DNA of 64,000 nt from Pyxidicoccus trucidator (lineage in GTDB: Bacteria; Myxococcota; Myxococcia; Myxococcales; Myxococcaceae): NCBI RefSeq assembly GCF_010894435.1, contig NZ_JAAIXZ010000001.1, forward strand, positions 464,322 to 528,321, read 5' to 3'. Below are positions 49,168-60,931 of the stretch, in pieces. The position numbers and the translations under genes are program-made. Under the pieces are notes generated by a model. That model was not told the origin of the DNA. It searched no databases and saw only the letters and a list, made by a program, of their open reading frames with translations. Within the stretch, counting starts at the first letter, position 1. Every line of letters starts with the position of its first letter.

Positions 49168-50193
49168 TCAGGCCACGGCGCGGCGGATGCGGGCCACGGC
49201 CTCGTCGATGTCCGCGGCGGACACGTCCAGGTGGGTCACCAGCCGCAGCGAGCGCGGGCCGCCCGCGGGATTGGTCAGCACCCCCTGCGTGGCCAGCAGC
49301 GCCACCATCTCCGACGCGGGCCGCGAGAACTCCGCGAAGACCATGTTCGTCTCCACCTGCGTCGCGTCCACCTTCACGCCCGGGACTTCCGCCAGCCCCG
49401 CGGCCAGCCGGCGCGCGTTGGCGTGGTCCTCGGCGAGCCGGGCCACGTGGTGGTCCAGCGCGTACAGCGCCGCCGCCGCGAGGATGCCCGCCTGCCGCAT
49501 GCCGCCCCCCAGCCGCTTGCGCAGCCGACGCGCCTCGAGGATGACGTCCGCCCGACCCGCCAGCACCGAGCCCACCGGCGCCCCCAGGCCCTTGGAGAAG
49601 CACACCGACGTCGAGTCCGTCAGCTTCGACCACGCGGACACCGGGACGCCCGCGGCCACCTCGGCGTTGAACAGGCGCGCTCCATCCAGGTGCACCGCCA
49701 GCTTCGCCCGGCGCGCCGCCTCCACCACCGCGCGGAAGCGCTCCACCGGCCACACCGAGCCGCCCCCCCGGTTGTGAGTGTTCTCCAGCGACAGCAGGCG
49801 CGTGCGCGGGGCGTGGATGTTCTCCGCGCGCACCGACTCCGTCACCTGCTCCGGCGTCAGCAGGCCGCGCTGGCCCGGCAGCGGCTGCGGCTGCACGCCC
49901 CAGAGCGCCGGCACCGCGCCGCCCTCGTACTGGATGATGTGGCTGCCCGCCTCGGTGAGGACCTCGTCGCCCTGGCGGCAGTGCACGCCGATGGCAATCT
50001 GGTTCGCCTGCGTGCCCGACGGCGTGAAGACGGCCGCCTCCAACCCGAGCCGCTCGGCCACCCGCTCCTCCAAACGGAGCACGGTGGGGTCCTCGCCGTA
50101 GACGTCGTCCGCCACCTCGGCCTCGGCGATGGCGCGGCGCATGGCGGGGGTGGGCTTCGTGACGGTGTCGGAGCGGAAGTCGATGGGCTTCAT
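49168..50193 (-). CDS. ltaE: Low-specificity L-threonine aldolase
   Basis: A 341-aa PLP enzyme that splits L-threonine or L-allo-threonine to glycine and acetaldehyde. The N-terminus is [17 protein letters not shown], with EDPTV, and the PLP lysine is in [14 protein letters not shown]. These are typical of the beta-eliminating lyase fold type I. Start ATG has a weak ribosome site; divergent from nth. Confidence 0.93.
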   Translation of the reverse strand: MKPIDFRSDTVTKPTPAMRRAIAEAEVADDVYGEDPTVLRLEERVAERLGLEAAVFTPSGTQANQIAIGVHCRQGDEVLTEAGSHIIQYEGGAVPALWGVQPQPLPGQRGLLTPEQVTESVRAENIHAPRTRLLSLENTHNRGGGSVWPVERFRAVVEAARRAKLAVHLDGARLFNAEVAAGVPVSAWSKLTDSTSVCFSKGLGAPVGSVLAGRADVILEARRLRKRLGGGMRQAGILAAAALYALDHHVARLAEDHANARRLAAGLAEVPGVKVDATQVETNMVFAEFSRPASEMVALLATQGVLTNPAGGPRSLRLVTHLDVSAADIDEAVARIRRAVA

Positions 50194-50262
50194 GGGTCTC
50201 TCGAAAAGGGTTGGTCCCAGCCGGTGCTTGGGCTCGCCGCAGGGGTGACATACAACGGCCGC

Positions 50263-51015
50263 GTGCCTCGACGTGAGACGGTGGCGGAGAAGAAGCAGCG
50301 AGCCCTGGCGGTGATGGACCGGCTGCAGGCCGACATGCCGGATGCCCGCATCGAGCTGGACTACCGGACACCCCTGGAGCTGCTGGTGGCCGTCATCCTT
50401 TCCGCGCAGTGCACGGACAAGCGCGTCAACCTCGTCACGCCCGCCCTCTTCCAGCGCTTCCCCGACGCCCGCGCCTACGCCGGAGCAGAACCCACGGACG
50501 TGGAGCCGTTCATCCGCACCTGCGGCCTCTACCGCGCCAAGGCGAAGAACATCGTCGCCGCCGCCCGGGCCCTCGTGGAGGAGCATGCCGGGCAGGTCCC
50601 CCTCCGGCGGAGCGTGCTGGAGCAGCTGCCGGGCGTGGGCCGCAAGACGGCGGGCGTGGTGTGCATACACCTGGGCGGCGACGCGGCCTTCCCCGTGGAC
50701 ACCCACGTGAAGCGGCTGGCGTACCGGCTCGGCTTCACCACCCAGGAGGACCCGGACAAGGTGGAGACGGACATGCAGGCCGTGCTGCCCCCGGAGCGGT
50801 GGACCCTGGGGCACCAGTTGCTGGTGTGGCACGGACGGCGGACGTGCTTCGCCCGCTCGCCCGAGTGCGGGCGCTGCGTCGTCGCGGACCTGTGCCCGAA
50901 GAAGGGCGTGCGGGCCGCGGGAAGGGGCGCGGAAGCGGAGCCTCGCGAGGCCCCGGCCGCCGGGCCCGCTACCGGGAAGCCTGCGAGCCCAGCTCGCGCT
51001 CGCGCGCGGACTTGA
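50263..51015 (+). CDS. nth: Endonuclease III
   Basis: Bifunctional DNA glycosylase/AP lyase of 250 aa that removes oxidised pyrimidines. The helix-hairpin-helix is [12 protein letters not shown] with the catalytic Lys, the catalytic Asp is in FPVDTHVKR, and the iron-sulphur cluster cysteines are C-x6-C-x2-C-x5-C in [17 protein letters not shown]. The C-terminal about 30 residues are low-complexity. The GTG used gives VPRRET; an in-frame GTG at 50281 is an alternative. It overlaps def tail to tail by 47 nt. Confidence 0.94.
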   Translation: MPRRETVAEKKQRALAVMDRLQADMPDARIELDYRTPLELLVAVILSAQCTDKRVNLVTPALFQRFPDARAYAGAEPTDVEPFIRTCGLYRAKAKNIVAAARALVEEHAGQVPLRRSVLEQLPGVGRKTAGVVCIHLGGDAAFPVDTHVKRLAYRLGFTTQEDPDKVETDMQAVLPPERWTLGHQLLVWHGRRTCFARSPECGRCVVADLCPKKGVRAAGRGAEAEPREAPAAGPATGKPASPARARART

Positions 51016-51502
51016 AGCGCTTCATCCGGTTGCGGATGAGCTCGCGCTTGAGCGTGGAGACGTGGTCCACGAAGACGGTGCCGTTGAGGTGGTCCGTCTC
51101 GTGCTGCACGGCGATGGCGAGCAGCCCGTCGCAGCGCAGCGTCTGCTCCTGGCCCTCCTCGTCGAGGAACTTCACGGTGACGATGGCGGCCCGGTCCACG
51201 TCCTCGGACTCGCCGGGGATGGACAGGCAGCCCTCCTTGTAGCTCGTCTCGCCCTCCATGCCGATGATCTCCGGGTTGATCATCGCGATGGGCTTGGACT
51301 CGGGCTGGCTGTGCGTGGTGTCCAGGACGATGACGCGCTGGAGCACACCCACCTGCGGGGCGGCGAGCCCCACACCCTCGGAGGAGTACATCGTCTCGAA
51401 CATGTCCTTCACCAGGACTCGGACGGCGTCGTTCACCTTCGCCACGGGCCGGGCCTTCTGCTTCAGGACGGGGTCGGGCCAGATCAGGATCTCGCGAACC
51501 AT
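50969..51502 (-). CDS. def: Peptide deformylase
   Basis: A 177-aa metalloenzyme that removes the formyl group from new proteins. The three motifs are all present: [18 protein letters not shown] and [12 protein letters not shown], where the metal ligands are the Cys of motif 2 and two His of motif 3. The ATG gives [15 protein letters not shown], as in the family. The 3' end overlaps nth. Confidence 0.96.
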   Translation of the reverse strand: MVREILIWPDPVLKQKARPVAKVNDAVRVLVKDMFETMYSSEGVGLAAPQVGVLQRVIVLDTTHSQPESKPIAMINPEIIGMEGETSYKEGCLSIPGESEDVDRAAIVTVKFLDEEGQEQTLRCDGLLAIAVQHETDHLNGTVFVDHVSTLKRELIRNRMKRFKSARERELGSQASR

Positions 51503-51587
51503 GGGCGCCGTCTTAACTCCACCCGAGCGGGCGGGCAACCGTGTGTGACGGCCTGCGACCGCCGGGCGCACGGCTGCCCACCGGGCG

Positions 51588-54500
51588 TCAGTCCAGCAGG
51601 CTGCGGGCGTACTCCGCTCGCAGCCGGTCGTCCCCCAGGGCCTGGGCTGCCTCGGAGAGGACACTGCGAATCTGCTGCGCGCGGTGCTGGAGCGCCGGGT
51701 CCGGGTGCCCGGCGAAGCGCAGCGGGTGGAACTCGGCGGCCAGCAGTTCGTAGGCGCGCTTGACCTCCTCGCTGCCGGCGGTGCGGGTCAGCCCCAGCAC
51801 GGTGAAGTAGTCGGCGTCCTGAATCTCCTCGAACTTCGACTCCAGGCGACGCACGTCCAGCTCCGGCGGCAGCTCACCGGAGTCCTCGTCGCTGGCCTCC
51901 TGGAGCCTGATGAGCCCGAGCGTCCGAGCCACCGCGAGCGCCTTGAGGGCGGCCTCCTGCGGCAGCCCCGCGCCCAGCAGCAGGGCCTCCAGCGTGTGCT
52001 CGCCGTCCACCTGCGACAGGAGCTGCAAGTCGCGGGGAGCCAGTCCGAAGTCGTCGGGGGCCAGGTGGATGTCGCCCCGGGTGACGCGCGCGCGCAGGCT
52101 GCCGGCCGCCTCCAGCAGGGCCTCGGAGGTGAGCGTGTTGCGCAGCGCCTCGGCCAGCAGGTGCAGCGGAGGGCGCGTGGCGGCGGCGAGCGCCACCTCG
52201 TGCGGTGCGGGCTCCGGCACCAGCCGGTACAGCGTGGAGGGCTCGGCGAGGGCGTCGAGGAAGACCTGCTCGGTGTAGCGCTGCACGAGCGGCACGGACT
52301 CGGACTCGCGCAGGTAGCCACGGCCTCGCAGCGCGTCCAGCAGCGCGCCCGTGGTGGCGCTGCGCACCAGGCGCAGCTCGCCTTCCTGGCGCGCGTCGAT
52401 GAGGCCATCCGCGCGGGCCCGGTCGATGAGCGACTCCCCCTGCGCCGAGGAGACGGCACCCACGAGCGCGCCATCTCTCAGCCAGAGGACGCGCAGGGCG
52501 TTCATCACCTTCAGCTCCAGGCGCATCTCCATGCGCGCCTCGCAGAGCCGGAGCACCAGCTTCGCCAGGCCGTCCTGGGTGACGCTGCCGCTGCGAGACA
52601 CCGCCAACTCGGGCCGACCGGGCGGGGTTTCCAGCGGGAGCAGCGCGGCACGGGCCTGCGCGGCGGCCTCCTCGGCCTCGCGACGCCCACGCTCTTCCAG
52701 CTCCACGCGCTCACGCTCGGCGCGGACGCGCTCCTCGGCGGAGTCGGCCTCCAGCTGCGTCTTCTCCGCGCGCAGGGCTTCCAGCGCCTTCTCGACGGCC
52801 TCGCGGGCTTCACGCTCGCGCGCGAGCTCCTGGCGGAGCGTCTCGGAAGCCTGTCGCGACTGTTCGAGCCGGCCCTTGAAGGTGGCGAGCTCGGACTCGG
52901 CGGCGCTCCGGGCCTGGGACGCCTCTTCGATTCGGGATTCCGCGGCCGCGCGCTGTTGGGACTCGGCCTCCAGTCGGACCTCGAGGGCCGTGCGGTGACG
53001 ACCCTCGGTCTTGGCACGGGCGACCGCTTCGGTCGCGGCCAGCGCGGCCTGCTGCACGAGGGCCTCTGCTTCCGCCCGGGCCTTCGTCTCGAACTCGGTG
53101 CGAGCCTCGGCTTCGGCCCGGCGCTTCGCTTCGGTCTCTGCCCGGGCGTCTGCTTCGGCTCGCTGCTTCGCCTCGGCTTCGGCGCGGGCTTCGGCTGCGG
53201 CTCGCTGCTTCGCCTCGGCCTCGGCTCGGGCTTCGGCTTCGGCTCGCTGCTTCGCTTCGGCCTCGGCACGAGCCTCGGCTTCGGCCCGTTGCTCCGCCTC
53301 TGCCTCAGCGCGGGCCTCTGCTTCGGCTCGCTGCTTTGCTTCCGACTCAGCGCGGGCTTCCGCCTCGGTGCTGGACGTCGCGCCCGCTTCGGCACGGGCC
53401 TCGGATTCAGTACGCGCCTTTGCCTCGGCCTCCGCGCGCGACTCCGCCTCCGCTCGCTGCTTCGCTTCCGCCTCGGCACGGGCCTCGGCCTCCGCGCGCT
53501 GCTTCGCTTCCGCCTCCGCTCGCGACTCCGCGCTGGCACGCTGCTCCGCTTCGGTCTCGGCTCGGGCCTCCGCCTCGGCCCGGAGGCGCGCTTCCTTCTC
53601 GGCGCGCGCCGCTGTCTCTGTCCGGGCCTTCGCCTCGGACTCCGCGCGCTCCTCCGCTTCGGCCTGAGCCAGCGCCGCCAGCTCCGCTCGGGCCTCCGCC
53701 TCGGCGCGAGCGCTGGCCTCGGAGGTCGCGCGCGTCTCCGCCGCGAGCCGGGCCTCGGCTTCGGCTTCCGCCCGCTCCTCTGCCGCCTCACGGGCGCGAA
53801 TCTCCGCCTCCGCGCGGTCCTCGGCGGAGGAGGTCGCGGTCTCCGCCGACTCCGCGCGGGAGTCCGCATCCCGGCGGGCCTTGGCCTCCAACTCGGCCCG
53901 GGACTCGGACTCCACGCGGCCGGCGGCCTCGGACTCCAGGCGCGTCTCGACTTCCTTCAGCGCCTGCATCGCGGCCTTGGCGCGAGTCTCCGCCACGGTG
54001 CGGGCCTTCACCTCTTCCCGGAGGCGCGCTTCGAGCTTCTCGATGCGCACCTGCAGCTCACTGCGCGCGAGGGCCTCCGCATCGGAGCGCACCTGCGCCT
54101 CATCGCTGGCGGTCGCCGCGTCCTGGGCCCGGACCTCCGCCTGCACACGGGCGTGCTCCTGCGTCTCGGCCCGTGCCTCGGCGTCGATGGCCCGGGTCTC
54201 CATCTCCGCGCGCGTCTCCGCTTCTTCACGGGCGCGAGCTTCCGCCTCGCTGGCACGCGTCTCCGCCTCGGCACGGAGACGGGCCTGTTCCTGCGCCTCG
54301 GTCTTCAGCTCCTCGAGCTGCGCTCGCAGCTCGGTGAAGTCGTGCTCGCGCTCCTCGATGCGCCCGAGCGCCGCCCTCGCGGCGGCATCCACGGTGGCGC
54401 GCTCGCGAGCCTCGGAGCCAGCGCGGGTCTCCGCCTCTTCGAGGCTTGCCTGGAGCGTGGACACCTGCTCGCGCAGTTGCTCCAGCTCGGCGTCACGCTG

Positions 54501-57500
54501 TTGGATGAGCTCGCGCTCTGCCTCGGCCTCGCGGCGCAGCGTCTCCGCTTGCGAGCCCTGCTCGTCCAGCGTGGCGAGCCGCTCGTGAAGTTCCTGGACC
54601 TGGCGCTCCGCTTCTTGCCGCAGCTCCACCTCACGCGAGCGCGCTTCCTCCAGCGCCTGCTCCCGCAGCCGGGCCGCCTCCGCCAGCTCCTCCGCCACGA
54701 GCCGCAGCGAGGACTCCTGCTCGCGCGCGGCCTCCGCCTCGACTCGCAGCGCGGCTTCACGGTCCAGCACGCCGCGCAGCGACTCGCCGAGCTCACGTGC
54801 TTCCACGACCTGCTGCTCGACTTCGAGGCGGCGCGCGACTTCCGCCTCCAGCTCGGCGCGCACCGTGCGCACCCGCTCGTGCGCTTCAGCGAGGTGGCGC
54901 TCCGCCTCCTCCTGCTGCGCCTGCCACTGCGCGAGCAGCGCGGACGGGGCCCCTACCGCGCTCGCGGGCTCGCCTTCCGCCATCCGCGTCGGGGCCTCCT
55001 CAGGCGACTGCTCATCCAGGTACGCGGGCGCGTCCGGAACGGAGCTTCCATCCCAGCCCGCGTCCGCCTCGGAACCCGGGAGGGACGAGGACTCCGGCTC
55101 CGCTCCAGTCGATCCCCACTCCAGCGTCTTCGGTCCAGGCGCGGTCGCGGCGGGGGCACCGTCCGTGTCCGAGTCGAACCAGTCCGCGCCCGTGCTCGTG
55201 CCGGAGGCCACGGTGTTGGCCGTCGCCGGGTCGCTCCACCCCTCCGCCGTGCCCGCGGCCGGGGAGGCGTCGGGATCGGCGGCGCTCCAGTCTTCATCAG
55301 AGCCCGGAGCAACAGCCGGGGGCGCGTCCGATTGTCCCCAGGCCTCACCCGGGCCCGCGGCCGCTACGCCCGCGGTGTCGGCCTCCGAGTCGCTCCAGTC
55401 CTGCTCATCAGCGCTCGCGCCCGAAGCCACACCGTCGGCGGACTCCGCGTTGTTCCAGTCACGCGCATCAGCGCCTACGCCCGGAGCCACGCCATCGGCG
55501 GGCTCCGCGTTGTTCCAGTCACCCGCATCAGCGCTTGCGCCCGGAGCAACGCCATCGGCGGGCTCCGCGTTGCCCCAGTCCTGCTCATCAGCGCTTACGC
55601 CCGGAGCAACGCCCTCCGCTGCCGCCGAATCGCTCCAGCTTTCAGAAGCGGCCGTGCCCGAAACGACACCCTCGTCGGCTTCCGCATCGCCAGCGCTCGC
55701 GTCCGCGGCAGCACCCTCACCAACGTCAGCGCCGTCATCAGCGCTCCCGCCGGTAATCAGGGTGTTGGCGGCTTCCGAGTCGTCCCAATCCTCACCCGAG
55801 CCCTCAGCCGAATCCGACTCGGACGAGGACAGTCCCGCCTCCTCCGCCTCGCGAGCTCGCACCGCGGCCTGCAGCTCCGCTTCCAGCACATCCCAGGCAG
55901 ACGGCACGGCGTCCGCGTCGTCTTCGGCACCCTCGGACTCCGCGAGGTCTCCGTGCTCAGAGTCCTCCTCGCTCCGCGCCGCTGCATCCCAAGCCGCCTT
56001 CCCCGACTCACCAGGGGTCTGCGCCGCGACACTGCCCTCGGTGGGACCGGCCTCTCCCGGTGCTCCGGCCTCGGGGGAATCCGTCCCCAGCTCGGCCTCC
56101 GTCCCCCACTCCGAGCCCTGCTCGCTGGAACCCTCCCAGCTCCCCTCCGGAGCCGCACCGGCGTCAACGGGAGCGGACGGAGCCGGCTCGGCCCACCGCA
56201 CCGCCATCCGCGCGGTGTTCTCCATCTCGGGGTCCGGAGGCAGCTCCATCCAGGACGGAGTCCCGCTGGCGGCCGCCGCGAAGGGCGCCTCCGCTTGCGG
56301 CGTGGCGTCCTGCGAAGTCCCGGGCGTGTCGACGTCGAAGAACCCCTCGTCCCCGAGCTGGGGCGCCGCACCCACAGGCCGGGCAACGGGCGGCGAGACG
56401 GGCTCCTCCGTCCACGCGAGCCCTCCCACCGGCGGCGACAACTCCGAGGACAGCTCCGCCTGCTCACGCGCCAGCGCCGCGTCAATCTCCAGCTGCGCCA
56501 GGCGCTCGGTCTCCGCGCGAACCTCCGCCTCCACGTCCCCGAAATCTGACGAGGGATCCGCGCCCGACTCGAACTGCGAAGCCCCATCTCCGACGTCTGG
56601 CGGCGAGAACTCCGCGCCCGGCTGAGACTCCGAAGCCCCGTCCCCGAACTCTGACGAGGGCTCCGCAGCCGGCTGGAACTCCGACGCCCCGTCCCCGAAC
56701 TCTGACGAGGGCTCCGCTCCCGGCTGGAACTCTGAAGCCCCGTCCCCGTACTCTGGCGAGAACTCCGCGCCTGGCTGAGACTCCGAAGCCCCGTCCCCGA
56801 AATCTGACGAAGCCTCCGCGCCTTGCAGCGGCTCTGAAGCCCCCTCTTCCGGGACAGGGGCCTCCGCTCCTGCTCCATCCACCGGCGCAGCCGGGTCCTC
56901 CGCTCCCGCGCCATCCTCCGCCGGAGCCGCCGGAGTCCCCTCTCCCCAGCCGTCCCCCACCTCCGTGCCGAGCGCCGAGTCGATGGAAGCCATCGCCTGC
57001 GCCTCCACCTCCTTGTGCGCCAACTCCATGGCGGAGAACATGACGAGGGTCGTCCGGTGGTCGCGCTGCTGGGCCTCCTCGTGGGCGTTGCGCTCCTCGC
57101 GCGTCATCGCCGCCAGCTCCCAGTCCGTCTGGTGCAGCGGGGCCAGGTCACCGAAGAGCGCGTTCGCCAGCGCCGGGTCTCCCGCCACCGGGCGCGGCGC
57201 CGTGGCGTGCCAGGACTCGGTGTCGTCCGCCGGAGTCGCGGGCCCGGACGCGGGCAGGCTGCGGTTCTCCACCACGTGCCAGGCGTCCGCCTCCGTCGGT
57301 GCGCGGATGAGCGAGGCCACCAGCGCCATGAAGCCCGTCCCGTCCAGCGGCAGCGGGGCCACCGGCGCGCTGAAGCCGGCAATCGGCTCGCCCAGCAGCA
57401 GCACGCGGGCCTTCTTTCCCTCCGGATGCTGGAGCAACTCTTCCAGCACCACGTGCCCGCGTCCGCTCTCCACGCCCGGGGCGAGCACGACGAGCACGGG

Positions 57501-57638
57501 CAGGTGGTGCCCGAAGCCGATGAGGGCATCCGCGGCGGAGGTGGCGAGGATGACCTCGTACCCTTCACGCGTGAGCAGACGCCGCACCGCGGCGATGGTG
57601 GCGATGTCGTCGTGTACGAGGAGAACCGGTGCGCCCAT
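51588..57638 (-). CDS. Giant 2016-aa pseudo-receiver, coiled-coil, DUF4388 and J-like protein
   Basis: The N-terminal about 115 residues form a receiver-like domain (VLLVHDD acidic pair) with the phospho-Asp replaced by Ala at residue 53 ([12 protein letters not shown]), so it cannot be phosphorylated normally. Then about 780 residues of acidic low-complexity sequence with tandem repeats; a coiled coil of about 770 residues (about 900-1670); a DUF4388/PATAN domain (about 1677-1916; [19 protein letters not shown]); and a J-like end (from [15 protein letters not shown]) with HPL instead of HPD. The domain order recalls the M. xanthus motility proteins FrzS and AglZ (pseudo-receiver plus coiled coil), but they lack the C-terminal domains. 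It lies 14 nt after priA. The ATG is chosen at MGAPVLL; a GTG three codons upstream also fits. Confidence 0.9.
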   Translation of the reverse strand: MGAPVLLVHDDIATIAAVRRLLTREGYEVILATSAADALIGFGHHLPVLVVLAPGVESGRGHVVLEELLQHPEGKKARVLLLGEPIAGFSAPVAPLPLDGTGFMALVASLIRAPTEADAWHVVENRSLPASGPATPADDTESWHATAPRPVAGDPALANALFGDLAPLHQTDWELAAMTREERNAHEEAQQRDHRTTLVMFSAMELAHKEVEAQAMASIDSALGTEVGDGWGEGTPAAPAEDGAGAEDPAAPVDGAGAEAPVPEEGASEPLQGAEASSDFGDGASESQPGAEFSPEYGDGASEFQPGAEPSSEFGDGASEFQPAAEPSSEFGDGASESQPGAEFSPPDVGDGASQFESGADPSSDFGDVEAEVRAETERLAQLEIDAALAREQAELSSELSPPVGGLAWTEEPVSPPVARPVGAAPQLGDEGFFDVDTPGTSQDATPQAEAPFAAAASGTPSWMELPPDPEMENTARMAVRWAEPAPSAPVDAGAAPEGSWEGSSEQGSEWGTEAELGTDSPEAGAPGEAGPTEGSVAAQTPGESGKAAWDAAARSEEDSEHGDLAESEGAEDDADAVPSAWDVLEAELQAAVRAREAEEAGLSSSESDSAEGSGEDWDDSEAANTLITGGSADDGADVGEGAAADASAGDAEADEGVVSGTAASESWSDSAAAEGVAPGVSADEQDWGNAEPADGVAPGASADAGDWNNAEPADGVAPGVGADARDWNNAESADGVASGASADEQDWSDSEADTAGVAAAGPGEAWGQSDAPPAVAPGSDEDWSAADPDASPAAGTAEGWSDPATANTVASGTSTGADWFDSDTDGAPAATAPGPKTLEWGSTGAEPESSSLPGSEADAGWDGSSVPDAPAYLDEQSPEEAPTRMAEGEPASAVGAPSALLAQWQAQQEEAERHLAEAHERVRTVRAELEAEVARRLEVEQQVVEARELGESLRGVLDREAALRVEAEAAREQESSLRLVAEELAEAARLREQALEEARSREVELRQEAERQVQELHERLATLDEQGSQAETLRREAEAERELIQQRDAELEQLREQVSTLQASLEEAETRAGSEARERATVDAAARAALGRIEEREHDFTELRAQLEELKTEAQEQARLRAEAETRASEAEARAREEAETRAEMETRAIDAEARAETQEHARVQAEVRAQDAATASDEAQVRSDAEALARSELQVRIEKLEARLREEVKARTVAETRAKAAMQALKEVETRLESEAAGRVESESRAELEAKARRDADSRAESAETATSSAEDRAEAEIRAREAAEERAEAEAEARLAAETRATSEASARAEAEARAELAALAQAEAEERAESEAKARTETAARAEKEARLRAEAEARAETEAEQRASAESRAEAEAKQRAEAEARAEAEAKQRAEAESRAEAEAKARTESEARAEAGATSSTEAEARAESEAKQRAEAEARAEAEAEQRAEAEARAEAEAKQRAEAEARAEAEAKQRAAAEARAEAEAKQRAEADARAETEAKRRAEAEARTEFETKARAEAEALVQQAALAATEAVARAKTEGRHRTALEVRLEAESQQRAAAESRIEEASQARSAAESELATFKGRLEQSRQASETLRQELAREREAREAVEKALEALRAEKTQLEADSAEERVRAERERVELEERGRREAEEAAAQARAALLPLETPPGRPELAVSRSGSVTQDGLAKLVLRLCEARMEMRLELKVMNALRVLWLRDGALVGAVSSAQGESLIDRARADGLIDARQEGELRLVRSATTGALLDALRGRGYLRESESVPLVQRYTEQVFLDALAEPSTLYRLVPEPAPHEVALAAATRPPLHLLAEALRNTLTSEALLEAAGSLRARVTRGDIHLAPDDFGLAPRDLQLLSQVDGEHTLEALLLGAGLPQEAALKALAVARTLGLIRLQEASDEDSGELPPELDVRRLESKFEEIQDADYFTVLGLTRTAGSEEVKRAYELLAAEFHPLRFAGHPDPALQHRAQQIRSVLSEAAQALGDDRLRAEYARSLLD
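53120..53560. repeat. 42-nt coiled-coil repeats in the giant gene
   Basis: A run of 14-residue (two-heptad) units of the type [14 protein letters not shown], about 10 copies, alternating with RAEAEA and KQR variants. The 14-residue period matches a regular coiled coil. Confidence 0.75.
55381..55620. repeat. Four exact-length 60-nt repeats in the giant gene
   Basis: Four contiguous 60-nt units start at 55381, 55441, 55501 and 55561 and encode a 20-residue unit of the type [20 protein letters not shown]. The central two are nearly identical. Confidence 0.85.
56560..56830. repeat. 51-nt repeats in the giant gene
   Basis: About five units of 51 nt encode a 17-residue block ([17 protein letters not shown] and variants). 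Both strands are nearly free of stop codons here. Confidence 0.8.
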
Positions 57639-57652
57639 GGGGGGCACCGAGT

Positions 57653-60040
57653 CTACAGCATGGCCCCCGGATCCACGTCGATCACGACCTTCACCCCATT
57701 CGGAACGTCCCCCAGGGCCGCCTCCACCCTGGCGAGCAGCGGGGCAAGCGCCGCATGCGTCGGCCCCTTCACGAGGAACTGCCAGCGCGTCTTCCCCCGG
57801 ATGCGGGAGATGGGCGCCAGGGCCGGCCCCAGCAGGCGCACCCCCGCCGAAGCAGGCGGCATGTGCCGCGAGACGAGGTTGCCCAGGTGGCGAGCCACCC
57901 CGGCCACCTGCTCGGGGTGCTCACCCTCCAAGCGGATGGCCGCCATGCGCGAGTAGGGCGGGTACGCCAGCGCCTTGCGCCACTCCAGCTCCTGCTTCGC
58001 GAAGCCGTCGAAGTCGTGGGCCAGCACCCGCCGCACCGGCTCCGCGTCCGGGTTGTAGGTCTGCACCAGCACCTTCCCCGGGTCCTTGCCCCGTCCCGCG
58101 CGCCCGGAAACCTGGGTGAGCAGGTGGAAGGTGCGCTCGGCGGCGCGGAAGTCCGGAATGGACAGCGACGTGTCCGCCATGACGACGCACACCAGCGTCA
58201 CGCCCGGGAAGTCGTGCCCCTTGGCCACCATCTGCGTGCCCACCAGCACGTCCAGCTCCCGGCGGGCGAACGAGGCCAGCATCTCCGTCAGCCGCTCCGC
58301 GCTGGTGGCCGAGTCCCTGTCCAGCCGGGCCACGCGCGCGGTGGGGATGCGCTCCAGCACCTCCGCTTCCACCTTCTCCGTGCCGACGCCCAGCTTGAGC
58401 ATGGGGCCGGTGCACTCCAGGCACCGGTCCGGCAGCGGCATGGCCAGCCCGCAGTAGTGGCACACCACCCGGTTCTGCGAGCGGTGGTGCGTGAGGCACA
58501 CGTCGCACTCGGTGCACTTGAGCGACAGGCCGCATACCTCGCAGATCAGCACCGTGCTGTGCCCGCGCCGGTTGAGGAAGAGGATGACCTGCTGCCCGCG
58601 GCCAATCGTCTCCTCCATGGCCGCCAGCAGCGGCGGGCTGAGGATGGGCGCCTCCTCCGTCACCATGCCCTCGCGGGGACGCTCCACGCGCAGGTCCACC
58701 AACTCGATGGTGGGCATGGGCCGGTCATCCACCCGGTTCTTCAGCTCCAGCAGCCGGTAGCGCCCGCGCTTGACGTTCTCCAGCGTCTCCAGCGCCGGCG
58801 TGGCCGAGCCCAGCACCACCACCGCCCCGGCCTGCTTGCCGCGCACGACGGCCAGGTCCCGGGCCTGGTAGCGCAGCTTCTCCTCCTGCTTGAAGGACGG
58901 GTCGTGCTCCTCGTCCACGACGATGAGCCCCAGGTTGTCCACCGGAGCGAACACCGCCGAGCGCACGCCGACGGCAATCTTCACGTCCCCCCGGCGCAGC
59001 GCCTGCCAGTGGAAGAGGCGCTCACGGTCCTTCAGCGCCGAGTGCAGCACCGCCACCTCCGCGCCGAAGCGGCTGCGGAAGCGGCCCACCAGCTGCGGCG
59101 TCAGCGCGATTTCCGGCACCAGGATGAGGCTGCCCTTGCCTTGCGACAGCGCATGCTCCGCCGCGCGCAGGTACACCTCCGTCTTCCCGCTGCCGGTGAC
59201 ACCGTGCAGGAGGAAGGGCTGGAAGTCGCCCACGTCCAGGGCCGCGCGCAGCTCCGTCACCGACGTGGCCTGCTCCGGGGTGAGGCGCTCGGGCCGGCCC
59301 TGCATGAGGCCGTCCCTCACGCCGGCCTCCAGCTTCTTCTCCTCAATCCGCGCCATGCCCCGCGCGGCCAGCTTCTTCAGCGTCTCGCGGGCGCCCGGAA
59401 TCGCGTGGGAGACCTCCTCCAGCGGCGCGCGCCCTCCCACGGCCAGCAGGTACGCGAGCGCGGCGGACTGGGCGGGCGCGCGGTGCAGCTCCGGAGGCAC
59501 CTCGGTGACGAGCGCCACCGCGAAGAGCTGCACGTCCGGCTTCGCTTCCTTCTCGTCCACCGCCTTGGACAGGCCGGGGGGCAGCGCGCCGCGGATGACC
59601 TCGCCCAGCGGGTAGCGGTAGTGCACGGCCGCGAAGCGCAGCAGGGCGATGAGGTCCTTCGGCAGCGACGGCGAGTCCTCCAGCACGCGCTGGATGGGCT
59701 TGAGCTTGACGCCCTCCTCGGCGGGCGGGGAGGCGGGCCCCAGGTAGAAGCCCAGCGCCGTGCCCCGGCCGAAGGGCACCAGCACGCGCTGGCCTGGCGC
59801 CAGCTGGCCGGCGAGCGCGTCCGGCACCGAGTAGGTGAACTCGCCCCGGACGGGACGGCCAACGGCGATGGAGGCCAGGACGGGAGGGCTCACTGCGGCG
59901 CCCACTGTAGCGGCGCCTTCGGGCTGGGACAGTTCCCGGCGGCTCCTCGCACCGGACGTACGCACGGACATGGAACCCCGGGTGGAGGGGGCCGCCTCCG
60001 GCTTCGCGCCCGTGTCGTCCCACAAGGCTTGCTGTTCCAT
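57653..60040 (-). CDS. priA: Primosomal protein N' (PriA helicase)
   Basis: Replication-restart helicase of 795 aa. N-terminal DNA-binding domain; Walker [12 protein letters not shown]; Walker B DEEHD; a zinc-binding insert with eight cysteines ([25 protein letters not shown]); and [20 protein letters not shown]. The ATG (MEQQALW) has AAGGGAG, whereas upstream in-frame starts lack a ribosome site. The N-terminal about 50 residues are Pro/Ser/Arg-rich. Confidence 0.95.
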   Translation of the reverse strand: MEQQALWDDTGAKPEAAPSTRGSMSVRTSGARSRRELSQPEGAATVGAAVSPPVLASIAVGRPVRGEFTYSVPDALAGQLAPGQRVLVPFGRGTALGFYLGPASPPAEEGVKLKPIQRVLEDSPSLPKDLIALLRFAAVHYRYPLGEVIRGALPPGLSKAVDEKEAKPDVQLFAVALVTEVPPELHRAPAQSAALAYLLAVGGRAPLEEVSHAIPGARETLKKLAARGMARIEEKKLEAGVRDGLMQGRPERLTPEQATSVTELRAALDVGDFQPFLLHGVTGSGKTEVYLRAAEHALSQGKGSLILVPEIALTPQLVGRFRSRFGAEVAVLHSALKDRERLFHWQALRRGDVKIAVGVRSAVFAPVDNLGLIVVDEEHDPSFKQEEKLRYQARDLAVVRGKQAGAVVVLGSATPALETLENVKRGRYRLLELKNRVDDRPMPTIELVDLRVERPREGMVTEEAPILSPPLLAAMEETIGRGQQVILFLNRRGHSTVLICEVCGLSLKCTECDVCLTHHRSQNRVVCHYCGLAMPLPDRCLECTGPMLKLGVGTEKVEAEVLERIPTARVARLDRDSATSAERLTEMLASFARRELDVLVGTQMVAKGHDFPGVTLVCVVMADTSLSIPDFRAAERTFHLLTQVSGRAGRGKDPGKVLVQTYNPDAEPVRRVLAHDFDGFAKQELEWRKALAYPPYSRMAAIRLEGEHPEQVAGVARHLGNLVSRHMPPASAGVRLLGPALAPISRIRGKTRWQFLVKGPTHAALAPLLARVEAALGDVPNGVKVVIDVDPGAML

Positions 60041-60304
60041 GACGCTCCCTTCGACCGCCACCCCAACCCCGACCGTCCTGCTACCGGGGTTCACAGTGCC
60101 GGATGGGTCTGACATGGCCTCGAAGGTGAAGGACTTGCGCGGTAGTCCGTTCCAGGAGCGTGCTGCCGAGCCCATGAACGTCCGCCCGCCCCAGCCACAC
60201 CGTCAGGACAGGGGGCGGCTGGAGCCGTGCGTCTCGCGGGAGCTGCGCCTTCCCGAGCGGGGCCTCTAGCGTGAGACCCCGGCCCGGGTGGTGCGCGCGG
60301 CGGG

Positions 60305-60931
60305 CTACCGGCCCACGACCTTCTTCCACGACGGACGGCTGCTCACGCGGTTCCACCACGCGGCCACGTTCTTGTGCTGGTTGATGAGCTCCACGCCGCC
60401 GGAGACCGCGAAGAACTCCATGTACGGCATCCAGGACACCTCGGCGAGGGAGAAGCTGTCGCCCGCGAGGTACTGCTGCTTGCCCAGCACCGGGTCGATG
60501 ACGGCGAAGACCTGCTCCACGCCCTTGAAGCCCTCCGCGATGCGGGCCTCGTCCGGCGCGCCGCCGCCCATGTGCGGCTTGAAGAGGCGCTCGAAGAAGA
60601 CCTTCCCCGCCGCGGGGGTGAAGTAGGAGTGCTCCACGCTGATGTACTGCTCCATCAGGCCATAGCCGCGCGCGTCGGTCGGCGTGAGCGAGGGGCCCGA
60701 CAGCTTGCGGTCCAGGTAGCGCATGATGGCGCGCGACTCGTAGAGCATGCCGACCTCGGCGTCCTCGAAGGCGGGAACGACGCCGAACGGCTGGCGCGCC
60801 ACGTGCGCGGGCTGCTTGTGCTCGCCCTTCATCAGGTCCACGAGGACGAACTGGGCCTCGTGGCCCTTCTCCGCCAGGGTGGTGAGGACGGCGCGCGTAC
60901 AGCCGCTCATCGGATGGCCGTAGACCTTCAT
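60305..60931 (-). CDS. Glutathione S-transferase family protein
   Basis: A 208-aa protein with thioredoxin-fold N-terminal domain (KVYGHPMSGCTRAVLTTLAEKG, GVVPAFEDAEVGMLYESRAI) with Ser-Gly-Cys at the usual active site position, and a helical C-terminal domain. The likely role is detoxification or redox chemistry with glutathione or another thiol. The start has GAGGAG upstream. Confidence 0.9.
   Translation of the reverse strand: MKVYGHPMSGCTRAVLTTLAEKGHEAQFVLVDLMKGEHKQPAHVARQPFGVVPAFEDAEVGMLYESRAIMRYLDRKLSGPSLTPTDARGYGLMEQYISVEHSYFTPAAGKVFFERLFKPHMGGGAPDEARIAEGFKGVEQVFAVIDPVLGKQQYLAGDSFSLAEVSWMPYMEFFAVSGGVELINQHKNVAAWWNRVSSRPSWKKVVGR

Noticed and set aside
53120..53560. Regular repeats that could suggest a CRISPR array
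   Set aside because: They have no unique spacers, fall in frame in a coiled coil, and there are no cas genes.
51684..56549. Very long open frame (1621 codons) on the plus strand
   Set aside because: It is the reverse complement of the repetitive giant gene. Stop-free antisense frames are expected from GC-rich repeats, and it has no ribosome site or known domain.
60041..60175. N-terminal extension of priA to an upstream ATG or TTG
   Set aside because: Those starts lack a ribosome site, while MEQQALW has AAGGGAG and fits PriA length.
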